Positions 1-11,261 of a stretch of DNA of 64,000 nt are shown here, piece by piece. The stretch lies in contig JAJAGP010001483.1 of the NCBI GenBank assembly GCA_025084515.1, positions 81,001 through 145,000 on the forward strand. The letters are read 5' to 3'. A model generated the notes under the pieces. It had not been told where the DNA came from. It saw only the letters and a list, made by a program, of their open reading frames with translations, and made no database searches. Position 1 is the first letter of the stretch. The number at the start of each line of letters is the position of its first letter. Both the position numbers and the translations under genes were made by a program. This DNA is from Ancistrus triradiatus. Its lineage: Eukaryota; Chordata; Actinopteri; Siluriformes; Loricariidae.

Positions 1-457
1 TATAAGGCATTTTATACAGTAATGGAGTTGTATTGTACAGGTGCCCCTGATCTACAAAAGCGATATGTTCCAACAAATCCATAACAAATTAAATGTATCA
101 TGAACTGAGGAGTTTAATGAGTGTTTGGTAGAGTGGAGATAGTGGATAGTTTCATAGTGGAGATATGGAAAGGATACTATGATAAGTAATAATATAAATA
201 AAGTAAGTCAACGTTTAAAACACTTACATTAACCTACAGTTGGCCAAAATCATTGCAGTTGGAAAAACCTCATGTAATTAAGTGAGTAATGGATGTAAAG
301 TGAAAAGTAAGCAAACACTTTCGCTATTGAGGAACTCCATGCAGTAGCACAAGTGCAACCTGTGTTCTGGAGCATTCAATTCATGTTTTGCTTTCGGTTG
401 GCTCTTATAGACATTTCGGACCCAATGAGATTAATTTGCACCAAAAATACAGTACTG
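1..457. mobile_element. Pogo-like non-autonomous DNA transposon, partial
   Basis: This AT-rich stretch aligns by eye, with many substitutions and indels, to 9001-9422, where the full element is seen with both ends. Shared landmarks are the ATATGTTC..ACAAATCC block near 66-84, the AAAACACTTA run near 218 and the terminal ACAGTACTGTA near 449. The left part lies outside the window. No coding frame is present, so it is a non-autonomous copy. A Tc1 end starts directly at its right border. Confidence 0.5.
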
Positions 458-525
458 TACAGTGGTGCTTGAAAGTTTCTGAACCCTTTAGAATTTATAT
501 TTCTGCATAAATATGAGAGGTGGAA
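458..525. mobile_element. Solo Tc1 terminal fragment (CAGTGGTGCTTGAAAG family)
   Basis: Starts at a TA with CAGTGGTGCTTGAAAG, the same outer end as the Tc1 copies at 2381, 6332 and 62456 in this window. Only about 65 bp remain before the similarity stops, so it is an isolated terminal repeat left after a large deletion. Confidence 0.75.
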
Positions 526-2160
526 TTCATAGCAAACTTCCCCTTTGTTTCACCCAGAAGTATCACAGGTAAGCATGACATCTCGTACAGATTGATCTTC
601 TAGTGCCGAGCAAATGGTGGAGAACCGAACCACAATTCTCTCAAATATGATGATCAAGGACCGACATGTTTGAGCACAGAGCAGTTTGAGAGCTGAGGAA
701 CCATGGTAATTGTTTGCTATGTCATTTAACACTAAATGTAATGTAATTACCCATACAAATTGCATGTAATGACACTCAAATTATAGTATATATTATTTAT
801 TTGAAAACAATAATACATTATTTGTTTTGACTTTCACAGTAGGCTAAGTTACTGTGACCTAAAGGGTGAACATAAGCATGAAAGGCAGAGACCTCATTTG
901 CAATAACATCACACACTCAAATACCGACTGTGTTTGATCTGTGAGAAAGAGGAAAAGACAGACGTGATGGCATTTATCTTGTATCCTCATGAATAGATTC
1001 CTTATATACTTGCTTACTGCTTAGATTGTGAAAAAAAAAAAGAAAATAAAAATGTTTAAACAATTAATCTGTTCAGTGAAATGGCATGGCCTACATAAAT
1101 GGATCTTAAACAGATCTTTTTGAAGAAGTACAGTCTCTGGCTTTGGAGATTTTTATATGGCAGGCACATCTACAAACCACAGTTTCTGTGTAATCTTCTT
1201 AATTGGAACACACACATGTTTGGCCTGGCAATGATTGATTATCATTTGGATGAAGATCAGATGCAATTCATTCTCTTCCAAATTCTTCGAGATCAACCTG
1301 CCTTTCCGAATGCTAAAAACCAGTAAGGTTCAGTATAAGCGAAAGCTTTGAGCATGTTTTATTAAAAAAAGGTTCAGGATCATGTAAATATAATAGTGGT
1401 TTCAAAGCATAGATACAAGAAGTTTCTTTCAAATCAGTGCCATGTTAACAGAGTCTATGAACTACAACTGAAAGAAAAATGAATAAGTTTAAGAAATAAT
1501 AAGAAAGTTTAATAAAGGTAATAAGAAATGTAATCTGCAAAAGAATCTGATCAATGAGTCTCAAGGTTTGTATGACAGGTAAATTATATTTTATATACAA
1601 AATACATAAAAAATGCCTGAAAACTCAATTTAAGGGTTTATGCTGAAAATAACATAAACCAGCCAATAGTCCTTTAGTGTTGGCCTTGATTGACAATGTA
1701 ATGCTTTGTAAAAGCTTTGAATGAAACAAATCATTATCTCTAGTTCTTTCAGGGACTCATTAAAACCTAGCTCTCTATTCAAGATTCTGTGCTGTATGTA
1801 TTAGGTATAAAGCATAGGAATAAGAAGCATTACTATAAAGTCATTCAAATCCCTTTCCTTAATTAAAAGGGACATCAAAACCCTTTCTAATGCACAGCAA
1901 ATTAATTTACCATAGATGTATTGGTAGGTGTCCTCTTCTCAGAAGTAAACAGTATGAGACTTTTGTAAAAGAATTTCAGTTGTCGTTAACAACATGGCCA
2001 TTGTTTCACAAAATAACAAATTACGTTTATTTAGAAAACTGTCTTGTTTTGACCATTTTGCTCCAGAAAGCTTACGTTATGCCAGTGCACTACATACCAT
2101 GCATCCCAGGAAAAGAAAATTTACTTGCTTTAAGAGAATACTGTGTTTTAGATAGAGTTG
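526..2160. other. AT-rich non-coding DNA, no gene recognised
   Basis: No convincing gene. Open frames of 71 aa (550-765, minus) and 75 aa (1099-1326, plus) lack recognisable domains or flanking splice signals that would make them exons. If the orexin receptor gene continues leftward on the minus strand, this is expected to be the intron after its recognised exon; no later receptor exon is recognisable here. Confidence 0.5.
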
Positions 2161-2164
2161 GTGA

Positions 2165-2305
2165 AAAGTATACAGGTTCAAGTAAAAGTACTACTAATCT
2201 GATAAAGAAAAATACTCAAGTAAAAATGATGGCTTCTATATTTTACTCAAGTAGAAGTATATGCTACTAAATGTACTGTACTTAAAGTAAAAATATTTAT
2301 TTTAA
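2165..2305. repeat. Degenerate repeat rich in ACTTAAAGTAAAAGTA-like units
   Basis: A short region of imperfect repeats of AAGTAAAAGTA, ACTCAAGTA and TACTTAAAGTA. Similar strings are common at the ends of fish interspersed repeats, from memory; I cannot assign a family. It forms the tail of a 126-aa open frame (1890-2270, plus), which argues that this frame is chance rather than a gene. Confidence 0.4.
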
Positions 2306-2380
2306 AAGCCTTTCTAACTCAATTTTTTGAAACAGGATGGCTTTTACTGGGGGTAAAAGGTATAGGTCTACGACAAAGGG

Positions 2381-3821
2381 TACAATGGTGCTTGAATGTT
2401 TGTGAACCCTTTAGAATTTTCTATATTTCTGTGTAAATATGACCTAAAACATCAGATTTTCACACAAGTTCTAAAAGTAGACAAAGGGAACCCAGTTAAA
2501 CAAATGAGACAAAAACATAATACTTGGTCATTTATTTATTGAGGAAAATGATCCAATATTACATATTAGTGTGTGGCAAAAGTAACGCAACTAAATATTT
2601 TCTGTAACTGTTGATCAGTCCTGCACACCGGCTTGGAGGAATTTTAGCCCATTCCTCCATACAGAACAGCTTCAGCTCTGGGATGTTGGTGGGTTTCCTC
2701 ACATTAACTGCTCACTTCAGGTCCTTCCACAACATTTTGATTGGATTAAGGTCAGGACTTTGACTTGGCCATTCCAAAGCATTAACTTCATTCTTCTTTA
2801 ACCATTCTTTGGTAGAACGGCCTGTGTGCTTAGGGTCGTTGTCTTGCTGCATGACCTACCTACTCTTGAGATTCAGTTCATGGACAGATGTCCTGGCTTT
2901 TAGAATTCTGATATAATTCAGAATTCATTGTTCCATCAATGATGGCAAACTGTCCTGGTCCAGATGCAGCAAAACAGGTCCAAACCGTGATACTGCCACC
3001 ACCATGTTTCACAGATGGGATAAAGTTGGCCTTCTGGCTTGTCCCGTGATCTTTAGCGAACTGCAGATGAGCGGCAATGTTCTTTTTGGAGAGCAGTGGC
3101 TTTCTCCTTGCAATCTTACCATGCACACCATTGTTGTTCAGTGTTCTTCTGATGGTGGACTCATGAACATTAACATGAGCCAATGTGAGAAAGGCCTTCA
3201 GTTGCTTAGAAGTTACCCTGGGGTCCTTTATGATCTTGCCAACTATTACACGCCTTATTCTTGGAGTGATCTTTGTTGGTCGACCACTCCTGGGCAGGGT
3301 AACAATGGTCTTGAATTTCCTCCTTTTGTACACAATCTGTCTGACTGTGAATTTGTGGAGTCCAAACTCTTTAGAGATGGTTTTGTAACCATCTCTTTTT
3401 CAGCCTGATAAGCATCAACAACTCTGAGGCCCTCAGAAATCTCCTTTGTTCGTGCCATGATACACTTCCACAAACGTGTCTTGTGAAGAGCAGACTTTGA
3501 TAGATCCCTGTTCTTTAAATAAAACAGGGTGCCCACTCACACCTGATTGTCATCCCATTGTTTGAAAACACCTGACTCTAATTTCACCTACAAATTAACT
3601 GCTAATCCTAGAGGTTCACATACTTTTGCCTCTCACTAATATGTAATATTGGATCATTTTCCTCAATAAATTAATGACCAAGTATAATATTTTGTCTCAT
3701 TTGTTGAAGTTGGTTCTCTTTATCTACTTTTAGGACTGAAAATCAGATGATGTTTTAGGACATATTTATACAGAAATATATAAAATTCTAAAGGGTTCAC
3801 AAACTTTCAAGCACCACTGTA
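2381..3821 (-). mobile_element. Tc1-like DNA transposon, nearly full length, inactive
   Basis: Bounded by TA dinucleotides (2381-2382 and 3820-3821) and by matching inverted ends: CAATGGTGCTTGAATG on the left and CTTTCAAGCACCACTG on the right. Length is 1.44 kb, slightly short for a Tc1 of this type (about 1.6 kb from general knowledge). Inside is a minus-strand transposase relic. Members of this family also sit at 458, 6332, 35788, 48278, 48823 and 62456. Confidence 0.93.
2590..3458 (-). pseudogene. Tc1 transposase pseudogene
   Basis: The start MARTKEISE lies at 3458 on the minus strand, followed by the DNA-binding half: a helix-turn-helix region and the GRPTKITPR motif at the AT-hook-like linker. 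The longest open piece (2878-3333) runs from there into the catalytic domain, with the GGGS..VW block. The frame is broken: it shifts between the first and second helix-turn-helix regions, and about 40 residues are missing between LQFAKDH and the conserved IPSVKHGGG block, which removes the first catalytic Asp region. The distal half is out of frame. A full Tc1 transposase is about 340 aa. It cannot encode an active enzyme. Confidence 0.9.
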
Positions 3822-3919
3822 ATTTTCATCAGTGGACAACAAAGATGAATAGCGATAATCTTTCTAAAGTGAAAAATTTTTCACGTTCTACTGTTTATTT
3901 ACTCCCTCTACAAACTTAC

Positions 3920-4098
3920 CTGTAAATAAGGTAGTATTCTGCAGAGTGTCTCTCCGAAGAACCACGTTTCCGTGATGTCCACTACCAGACTGGCAGGAAG
4001 GCAAGTGATAGTGACCAGGATGTCAGCCAACGAGAGGTTCACAATGAAGTAGTTGGTCACTGTGCGCATGTGATGGTTTTTCCATACTGCCAAACAAA
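3920..4098 (-). CDS. hcrtr2: Orexin/hypocretin receptor type 2, internal exon (TM2 to start of TM3)
   Basis: A 179-nt internal exon of a class A G protein-coupled receptor for orexin peptides, which signals at the plasma membrane of neurons. The translation contains AVWKNHHMRTVTNYF (intracellular loop 1), NLSLADILVTITCLP (TM2, with the conserved Asp of class A receptors in LAD), an ECL1 Trp in ETWFFG, and the Cys at the top of TM3 (ETLC) that forms the conserved disulfide, ending ILPYLQ. The match to vertebrate HCRTR2 from memory is nearly exact. Splice sites are clean: polypyrimidine then TTTTCAG before 4098 and GTAAGT right after 3920, reading on the minus strand. The exon starts with two bases finishing a codon. 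No stop or frameshift is seen. I find no other exon of the gene in the window, so neighbouring introns are at least 3.9 kb (3' side) and apparently about 60 kb (5' side). HCRTR1 is less likely because fish carry the type 2 form, but the family call is what the sequence firmly shows. Confidence 0.92.
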
Positions 4099-5270
4099 CT
4101 GAAAACAGATCACATTTTTTTTAAAGGACATATATTATGTAAGACTGGGATATTATGTAAGATTTTGATATATTGAGTGGCTACCAACCCACAAACTGTG
4201 GGTAATTATTTTGTGTGCTTCTCATTAGAATTATACCAATACATGTACAATTGGTACCCCAGCCTCAGAGGACAGAAGATCTGAGTGGATTAAGTTTTAT
4301 TTTGATGGCAACATCTAAGCAACTGTTGGCAAAACCTGAGCAAGTCAATGTCTTGTAAACACTAACATTGTTTCTTTTTTAACTTATACAATAAGGTGGT
4401 GGCCTAGGGTGGCTTATGGGGTTTAAGCTCCTAATGTTTGTAGCAAAGCCCAAATCTTTACTTTCACGTTTAGTTCATCAGTGCATTATAACGCATGCAG
4501 ATCCTGTAGCGCTTCTTCTCACTCAATGCACTTCCAATATTAGCTTTTGCAACTTGCTTTAGGTCACCAAATCCAAGTCTCAAATCACACCCTCCTCTCT
4601 GCTAGAGGCTTACAGGGTGCATGGCTTTAAACACTGCCCACTTATATGCCTGTAACTTGCAGCTTGTGAAGTTGCTGCTTCGGTAACGTGGATGTAATGG
4701 ATATCAAAAAATCAAAAAAGAAAAAGAAAAAAAAGCAAAGTCGGTCCCCAGGGTTAGTCAGAAAAAAACGCTGTTTTTAGGTACATGCAAGTTATGAACA
4801 ATAATAGAACAAAGTGTCTATAAAGTAAGTCCCACTGAAACAGTTATTGTTAATACTGTATGTGGGTTGATGTTTGTTGCACTACCCATGGGGCTGACAC
4901 TGAATCAATGTAACGTAGATAAAACCTGGACTCCTTGAGCTTCATATAAGTATAAAAACAGCCCATCATGTACATTGGTTGGTGAATAATACATTAGAAC
5001 TATACCGATACATTGTTAACAGCAAACTAATGTTACTGGAGTTACAAGCAGTTGTGTACATCAGTAGCACACTGTCTGTACAGTGCCAATAGAAAATCTT
5101 GATATCCTTTTGACATAGTTTTGTCTTACAGAACTCACAAAAACAGTACATTTGTCTAGCTTTATTTACACATTTGCCTTACAACATTCAAGTAATGAGA
5201 GTACATTCAAGTAATGAGAAAAGAAACAGTTCTGAAAAGTTATTTAAAAAAAAATGAAAAGCTAATATAA
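4099..5270. other. Presumed hcrtr2 intron, no gene recognised
   Basis: AT-rich sequence upstream of the receptor exon (gene on the minus strand). It contains short A runs (4730-4760) but no coding similarity, RNA gene or complete transposon that I can recognise. Confidence 0.5.
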
Positions 5271-5282
5271 AAGGATTTGGAA

Positions 5283-6060
5283 AAATGGTCAGCCCCCTAA
5301 GTTAGTTACTTGTAGAGCCACCTTTTGCTTTAATGACAGCCATCAATCGGTTTGGATATGTCCCTACCAGCTTTGCACACCTAGATTGGGGAATATTTGC
5401 CCATTCTTCCTTGCAAAATTGTTTGAGTTCAGTCAGATTTTGTGGTGACCAGCATTGCACTGCCATTTTGAGGTCCATCCATAGATTTTCTATTGGAGTT
5501 AGGTCAGGACTAACTTAGCCACTGAAGGACTTTCACCATACTATCCTTAAGCCACTTTTTTGTTTGTTTAACAGTATGTTTGTGGTTGTTGTCGTGCTGG
5601 AAGGCAAACCTCCAGCCCATGTACAGTACATGCAGAGGTACGGATGTTTTCCTCAAGAATTTGGATGTACTTGGTAGCATCCACTTTCCCTTCAATTCTG
5701 ACCAGTTGCCTAGTTCCTGCTGAAGAGAAACGACCTTATAACAATGTAGCCACCACCTTGTTTCACAGTAGGTAGGGTGGATTTTCAGTGGTGTGCTGTG
5801 GTTGGTTTGTGCCAAGCATATTGCTTGAAGTTCAGTCCAAAAAATTAAATCTTAGAAGGACAACTCGATCTTGGCACATTTCATGTTCCACTTCTTGAGA
5901 ATGCTCTGAAGGGTACTCACAGAAGTAGTTAAAGCCACTGAAATCCTTTTGAAAGCACCTTTATAACCACAATGATTTTTGTGTGTTACCATTCACTACA
6001 AGTGCACTAATCCTCAAGGAGTAGCTGGTTTAGTTCTGATGTAATAAAAAACCACTACAG
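5283..6060 (-). mobile_element. Degenerate Tc1/mariner-type transposon relic
   Basis: The plus strand carries the reverse complement of a Tc1-type transposase gene of a different family from the copy at 2381. Recognisable minus-strand pieces include FQHDNNHKHT around the second catalytic Asp and KKWLKDSMVKVLQWLS just after it (in 5510-5815). Frameshifts separate other blocks, and terminal repeats could not be placed, so limits are approximate. Confidence 0.75.
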
Positions 6061-6331
6061 GTGATGTCAGGTGTGGGCCCTTTAGCCTAGTGTGTGATCT
6101 GGAAGGTGCAAGATGTACATGAGCAAGTTTATAATGTTTACACTAAAGGGCAGATTACTAATTCAAACCAGGTATTTTTCATTAAATTCATTTACTTTCT
6201 TATCCGCTTGATCATGCACAGGGTTGCGGGAGAGCTGGTGCCTAGCTGGTGGCACAGAGTTCAAGGCAGGAACAATCATAGGCATGGCAACAATCTATCG
6301 TAGGGCATATGAACTCACACCCACACACACT

Positions 6332-7700
6332 TACAGTGGTGCTTGAAAGTTTGTGAACTCTTTAGAATTTTCTATATTTCTGCATAAATATGACCCAAGA
6401 CATCATCAGATTTTCACACAAGTCCTAAAAGTAGATAAAGACAAATTAGACAAAAAATATTATACTTGGTTCTTTATTTATTGAGGAAAATGATCCAATA
6501 TTACACATTAGTGAGTGACAAAGGTATGTGAACCTTTGCTTTCGGTATCTGGTGTGACTCCCCTGTACAGCAATAACTGCAACTAAACTTTTCCTGTAAC
6601 TGCTGATCAGTCCTGCAGACCAGCTTGGAGGAATTTTAGTCCATTCCTCCATACAGAACAGCTTCAACTCTGGGATGTTGGTGGGTTTCCTCACATTAAC
6701 TGCTCGCTTCAGGTCCTTCCACAACATTTCGATTGGATTAAGGTCAAGACTTTGACTTGGCCATTCCAATGAACTTTATTCTTCTTTAACCATTCTTTGG
6801 TAGAACGACTTGTGTGCTTAGGGTCGTTGTCTTGCTGCATGATCCACCTACTCTTGAGATTCAGTTCATGGACAGATGACCTGACATTTTCCTTTAGAAT
6901 TCTCTTATATAATTCAAAATTCATTGTTCCATCAATGATGGCAAACCATCCTGGCCCAGGTGCAGCAAAACAGGCCTAACAGGTTCTTATGCTGGAATGC
7001 AGGGTTTTCCTTTCTCCAAACATAACGCTTTTCTTTTAAACCAAAAAGTTCTATTTTAGTCTCATTTGTCCACAAAACATTCTTCCAAAAGCCTTCTGGC
7101 TTGTCCACGTGATCTTTAGCGAATTACAGATGAGCAGCAATGATCTTTTTGGAGAGCAGTGGCTTTCTCCTGGCAATCCTGCCATGCACACCATTGTTGT
7201 TGATGGTGTACTTTTGAACATTAACATTAGCCAATGTGAGAGGGACCTTCAGTTGCTTAGAAGTTACCTTGGGGTCATTTGTGACCTCACGAACTATTAC
7301 ACGCCTTGCTCCTGGAGTAATCATTGTTGGTCGACCACTCCTGGGAAAGGTAACAATGGTCTTGAATATCCTCCATTTGTACACAATCTGTCTGGCTGGG
7401 GATTGGTGGAGTCCAAACTCTTTAGAGATTTGTAAGTTTTGTAACCCTTTTCAGCCTGATGAGCATCAACAACTTTTTATCTGAGATCCTCAGAAATCTC
7501 CTTTGTTTGTGCCATGATACACTTCCACAAACATGCGTATGAAGAGCAGACTTTGATAGATCCCTGTTTTTAAATAAAACAGGGTGCCCACTCACACCCG
7601 AATGTCATCCCATTGATTTAAAATCTGAAGATGTTTTAGGATATTTATGCAGAAATATAGAAAATTCTAAAGGGTTCACAAACTATCAAGCACTACTGTA
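6332..7700 (-). mobile_element. Tc1-like DNA transposon, inactive
   Basis: TA at 6332-6333 and 7699-7700, with inverted ends CAGTGGTGCTTGAAAG and CTATCAAGCACTACTG. Same family as the copy at 2381-3821. Removing it rejoins the ACACAC tract and CACTAGGGCC of the dispersed repeat it interrupts, so it is younger than that repeat. Confidence 0.93.
6551..7515 (-). pseudogene. Tc1 transposase pseudogene
   Basis: Starts at an ATG at 7515 on the minus strand. The order is start and first helix-turn-helix, then GRPTMITPG linker, a catalytic part with NRHTSRSTKEW-like sequence (7124-7384 and 6709-6924), and a C-terminal piece with SLDLNPIEMLWKDLKRAV (6446-6769) that carries the family's third acidic residue. 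Breaks are several frameshifts and the loss of part of the catalytic core. The usual stop after HTRY has mutated from TGA to CGA, so the frame runs on into the terminal repeat. Confidence 0.88.
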
Positions 7701-7915
7701 CACACTAGGGCCAATTTAGAGGGACAATCAATTAAGCTAAAGCATGTTTTTGGACTGTGAGAGGAAACCGGAGCACCCGCATTAAACTAACACTGACATG
7801 GGAGAACATGCAAACTCCACACAAAATGGATTCAGACCACTCCATCTGGGATTGAACCCAGAACATTCACACTGTGAGGCAGCAGTGCTACCAATTGAGC
7901 CACTGCACTACCCCC

Positions 7916-8826
7916 AAGGGACTTAACTAATGAAATTATAAAGACGTATCAGAAATTATGACATTATCAGAAAGACATTTTATAATATGACAAATGGCAA
8001 GGATTTCAATAGGGTAGGATATTTTCCTATAAGCACTGTAAAGTTAATGTTCTTTGGACAACTGAAAGATGAAGTAGGAAAGCAAACTAGAACTAAGTGG
8101 ACCCATGTGTTTCACAATAAAAAAAGGTAAATGTATTACAGATTTCAGATATTGTATAAGAATAAAACAGTGAGCTCTGTATTGGAACTGTAGTAATATC
8201 ATAAATGAAATCAAAATAATAAAGAAAAGTAACTGAGAGGTGAAAAAGAAATTAAATCTGAAGAATGAAGAAAAGTACTAAAGACGAAAAATAAATAAAT
8301 TCAGAAAAATAAGTTGAGGGGCAGAAGTGAAGATCCAGTAATGTAAGATGAAAGAAAAGAGAATAAATAGAGATACAGGAAAAATGGAAAACAGGCCTCT
8401 GAAATGGATAAGGCTCAGACAGTGAGAGTTTACAGAGTTGTGTAAACAATAGTACATACATATTTTAAGCACCAGTTATTTAACACAAACGTTTAAATTG
8501 CGTTACTACAAATTCATTATGCTTATGACATTTTGCATGCAGCTCATGAAGTTATGAATCACTGAAAAGGGTGGAGAGAGCTGTGGCTCATTAACATTTA
8601 AATAAACAGGAGCTCAAAACCAATCACTGTAAAAAGTGCTATTTAGACAGGATTTCCCGGTGTTAATTTGGGTGTAATATGTAACCTTAAGACAGTCCAC
8701 AAAGTGCACAGATTGTGATGTATAGGGTAAAAAAATATTTGTTTTTGTGCATATTTGCTTATGCATAAATAATTATAGATTTTAAGGTATACTTGTTCAT
8801 ACTTCATTTTCTGAATGCTTTAACAT
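7916..8826. other. AT-rich non-coding DNA, no gene recognised
   Basis: A purine-rich segment (about 8220-8400) gives long chance frames on the minus strand made mostly of F, L, I and S. No domain, RNA gene or repeat family is recognised. Confidence 0.5.
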
Positions 8827-9648
8827 CAGTGGTAGCTCGGATCTCATCATTAATTCGTTCCAAAAGGCTTGCCGAGAACCAAAAGCAATGAGCACCGAGC
8901 TTTTTTTTGCCTTATGGGCAAGTTTTCCCATAAGGAATAATGTAAATTGATTTATTCCATTCCAGACCCCCAGAAAATCCACACTGTATTAGTTATTATA
9001 TGCATTAATAGAGTTGTATAGGATGCTTCCTGATTTATGATGGGATATGTTCTGACAAATCCATCATAAGTTAAATGTATTATGAACCGAGGAGTTTAAT
9101 GTTATCCTATATACTTATAACAGTGGAGCCTATCATAAGTAATGGTAAGTAAGTTAATGTTTAAAACACTTATACTTTAACCTACAGTTGGCCAAAATCA
9201 TTAACAAAATGCTTATTTTATAATAAAGTGTTAAACTCTCATGGAATTTAGTGAGTAATAGATTTAAAGCCAAAAAACAAAGCCAAACACTTTTGATGAA
9301 CTTAGCATAGCTGCTAAACTAACTGCAGGATGTTTCCTTTCTGTTTCCTTTCAGTTGGCTGTAATCCCTAAACTTTTAGGACTCAAGTAGACTTATTTGC
9401 ACTAAGAGTACAGTACTGTAGATGTAAAAAAAAAAAAAAAAATGCAGCTGAGTAAGAGCTGAACAACAAACTGAGCAAGGGCTATTGTGCTATTGTGAAA
9501 CTGAATCGTGAATCAAGTTTCTGCTGAAACGAGTCACATGGCTTGATAAGTTTAAGTGTGTCAAGTACCAAGCAAACGAGAACTGAGAAATTTTTCTAGT
9601 CAAAATGCCTCAGGAACTGAATTCGATGGGTTCTGTGAGGTACCACTG
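8827..9648. mobile_element. Pogo/Tigger-like non-autonomous DNA transposon
   Basis: The left end reads CAGTGGTAGCTCGGATCTC (8827) and the right end GAGGTACCACTG before a TA (9649-9650); these are inverted copies of a CAGTGGTACCTCGG-type terminus. Internal hallmarks are TAATTCGTTCC near the left end, TTTTCCCATAAGGAATAATG and CCAGACCCCCAGAAAATCC, which resemble pogo/Tigger-derived repeats as I know them. There is no coding frame. Its middle portion is repeated at 1-457. Confidence 0.6.
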
Positions 9649-9721
9649 TATATCGTTTCACTTTATTCTTTTTATATCTTTCTTTCAATTAATATGGTTT
9701 GTGAACATGAATTTTGTAAAA

Positions 9722-9900
9722 TGGGTGTGGCTCAGTGTTTAAGGAACTGAAATCCTAAAAGGAAGGTTATGAATTCAAGCCCAAGCTCTGTTTAACTGCT
9801 ACTGTTAGGCCTTTAAGCAAGACCTTTACAAGACCCCTCAGTTGCTATTATCAACTGCAAGTTACACTGCATATGTGTAGTTGCAAAGATGTAGATGACA
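9722..9900 (+). repeat. tRNA-derived SINE, degenerate
   Basis: An A-box-like GTGTGGCTCAGTGTTTAAGG at the start and a B-box-like GTTATGAATTCAAGCCC, then the CTGCTACTGTTAGGCC..AAGCAAGACC body also seen in the SINEs at 11262 and 38852. The 3' tail is worn. The tRNA-like head would have served as an internal Pol III promoter. Confidence 0.6.
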
Positions 9901-10274
9901 TACAATTCACTGGGATATTTTCCTGCTTCCACTGAGAAAAAACTGACATTAAGATTTTAAGGCACTGAGTCTCCAGAGCATAAATACAATCATTATTGCT
10001 TCCTATTATCTAAGAAACAGGAATCAATGCCCAAGTTATTATCCTATCTGGTGGTTTCAGCCAACCAATGCGTTCTGAGAGCACAAGATGGATTTCCAGA
10101 GTTTTACCTTTACATTTTCCTCCTGAGACAGCATATTATGAATTGTTCTCCTACAGACCATGTTACAAATGAATTCTTATTGTGTGTTATTTCAGCACCA
10201 CATTTTTTATACTAATGTGTAGTTGCAATATAATAGAACTACGTTTTATAGAAATTACACTGTAGCCACTATGA

Positions 10275-10530
10275 CAAAATTCATTCATTCACTTACTTAT
10301 CTAACTTGATCCTGAACAGGGTGGCGAAAGAATCGGTGCCTAGGTGGAGGCATAGGGTGCGAGACAGGAACAACCCTAGGCAGCATCCCAATCCATCATA
10401 GAACACGCACGCACGCACGCACGCACACTAGGGGCACTTTAGCAACACAACCTAACATGCCTGTCTTTGGACTGTGGGAACTGGAGTACCCGAAGAAAAC
10501 CCAAGCGGACATGGGGAGTACTATGATAAA
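10275..10530. repeat. Dispersed fish repeat, second copy
   Basis: Same family as 6178-7915: CTTATCTAACTTGATCCTGA at the start and the GTCTTTGGACTGTGGGA block near 10470. A small GCAC tandem run (about 10407-10426) replaces the middle. The distal end is truncated where a mariner fragment begins. Confidence 0.7.
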
Positions 10531-10537
10531 AAATAAA

Positions 10538-11170
10538 TAAATAAATAAGAAATCCAGTGAGTGGCAGTTCTGCAGATAGAAATGCCTTATTGATGAGACT
10601 GACCAGTGGAGAATGGCCACACTTAAAGTTCACAGAAAGGCTACGGTAATTTAGATTACCACCAGTATATTAATCCTGTCTAGACATGTAGTGCTGAGCT
10701 AGTCAAAGTCTGTTGCAGCAGCTCCAGTCAGTGTTCATGTATTTATCTGTCTTGTTTATTTTCATTTTTTTTCCTGGTTACATACTGTACATTGTGGATT
10801 CTTTTTTAAAGCTATTATGGATACACAACAATTTTACAAATGTTTGTTGAATTCCTGGTATTTCTTACTTCAAACATTTCCATTTGGGGATAAATAAAGT
10901 ACTCTATCTATCCATCTACTCTATCTGTCTGTCTGTCTGTCCATCCATCCATTTGTCTCTCTATCTATTTATCCATCTATCCACCCGTCTTACAAATGTG
11001 GTCAGCAGAAAATAATCTCAGGATGCACAACACATCAAAAATTGAGCTAGAACAGCAGATCAACAGTCTAGGTTTCACTTTTATCAACCATGAACAGAAA
11101 GCTGACGCTGCATCCCTTCATGGCCACAATTTACCCATCTTATAATGAATGTGCAGTTTGGGACATTATG
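10538..11170 (+). mobile_element. Tc1/mariner-type fragment interrupted by a LINE 3' end
   Basis: The pieces 10538-10680 and 11005-11170 match consecutive parts of one transposase gene: CAGTGAGTGGCAGTTCTGC, then GTGGTCAGCAGAAAATAATC and GAACAGAAAGCTGACGCTGC. The first part continues the segment present at 14380-14440 in another copy of this family. The intervening 10690-11000 is unrelated and is a LINE tail. Only a central portion of the transposon survives. Confidence 0.65.
10690..11000 (+). mobile_element. 5'-truncated LINE 3' end with CTAT/CTGT tail
   Basis: Ends GGGGATAAATAAAGTACT followed by CTAT, CTGT and CCAT tetranucleotide repeats (10903-10985). This is like the 3' end of the LINE at 49028-52193, which ends in AATAAAGTATCTATC-type repeats. 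No coding part remains. It splits a mariner fragment. Confidence 0.6.
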
Positions 11171-11261
11171 TTTATGGAACCAGTTTAAGATTGGGATTTA
11201 CATCAAAGCATTTTGCCCTGCCCTTCTCTGGTATTAAGCCTTTAATTCTACCTTTACCGGA

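Larger units (their letters stand above)
6178..7915. repeat. Dispersed fish repeat split by a Tc1 element
   Basis: The left half (6178-6331) and right half (7701-7915) are the two parts of one repeat; a second copy lies at 10280-10530. Landmarks are TTATCCGCTTGATC near the start, GGACTGTGAGAGGAAACC in the middle, GGGAGAACATGCAAACTCC and a final GATTGAACCCAGAACATTC block. I know this as a very abundant teleost interspersed repeat but cannot name its family with certainty. The Tc1 at 6332-7700 sits between the halves. Confidence 0.75.

Noticed and set aside
3004..3408. 134-codon plus-strand frame in the Tc1 copy
   Set aside because: Antisense of the transposase pseudogene; the same shadow occurs at 7109-7435.
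8252..8472. Hydrophobic frames on the minus strand resembling a membrane protein
   Set aside because: Composition is driven by A/G-rich DNA; two overlapping frames look equally hydrophobic and no family is recognised.
9722..9800. Possible tRNA gene
   Set aside because: A- and B-box-like words belong to a tRNA-derived SINE; the cloverleaf is not intact and the body matches other SINE copies here.
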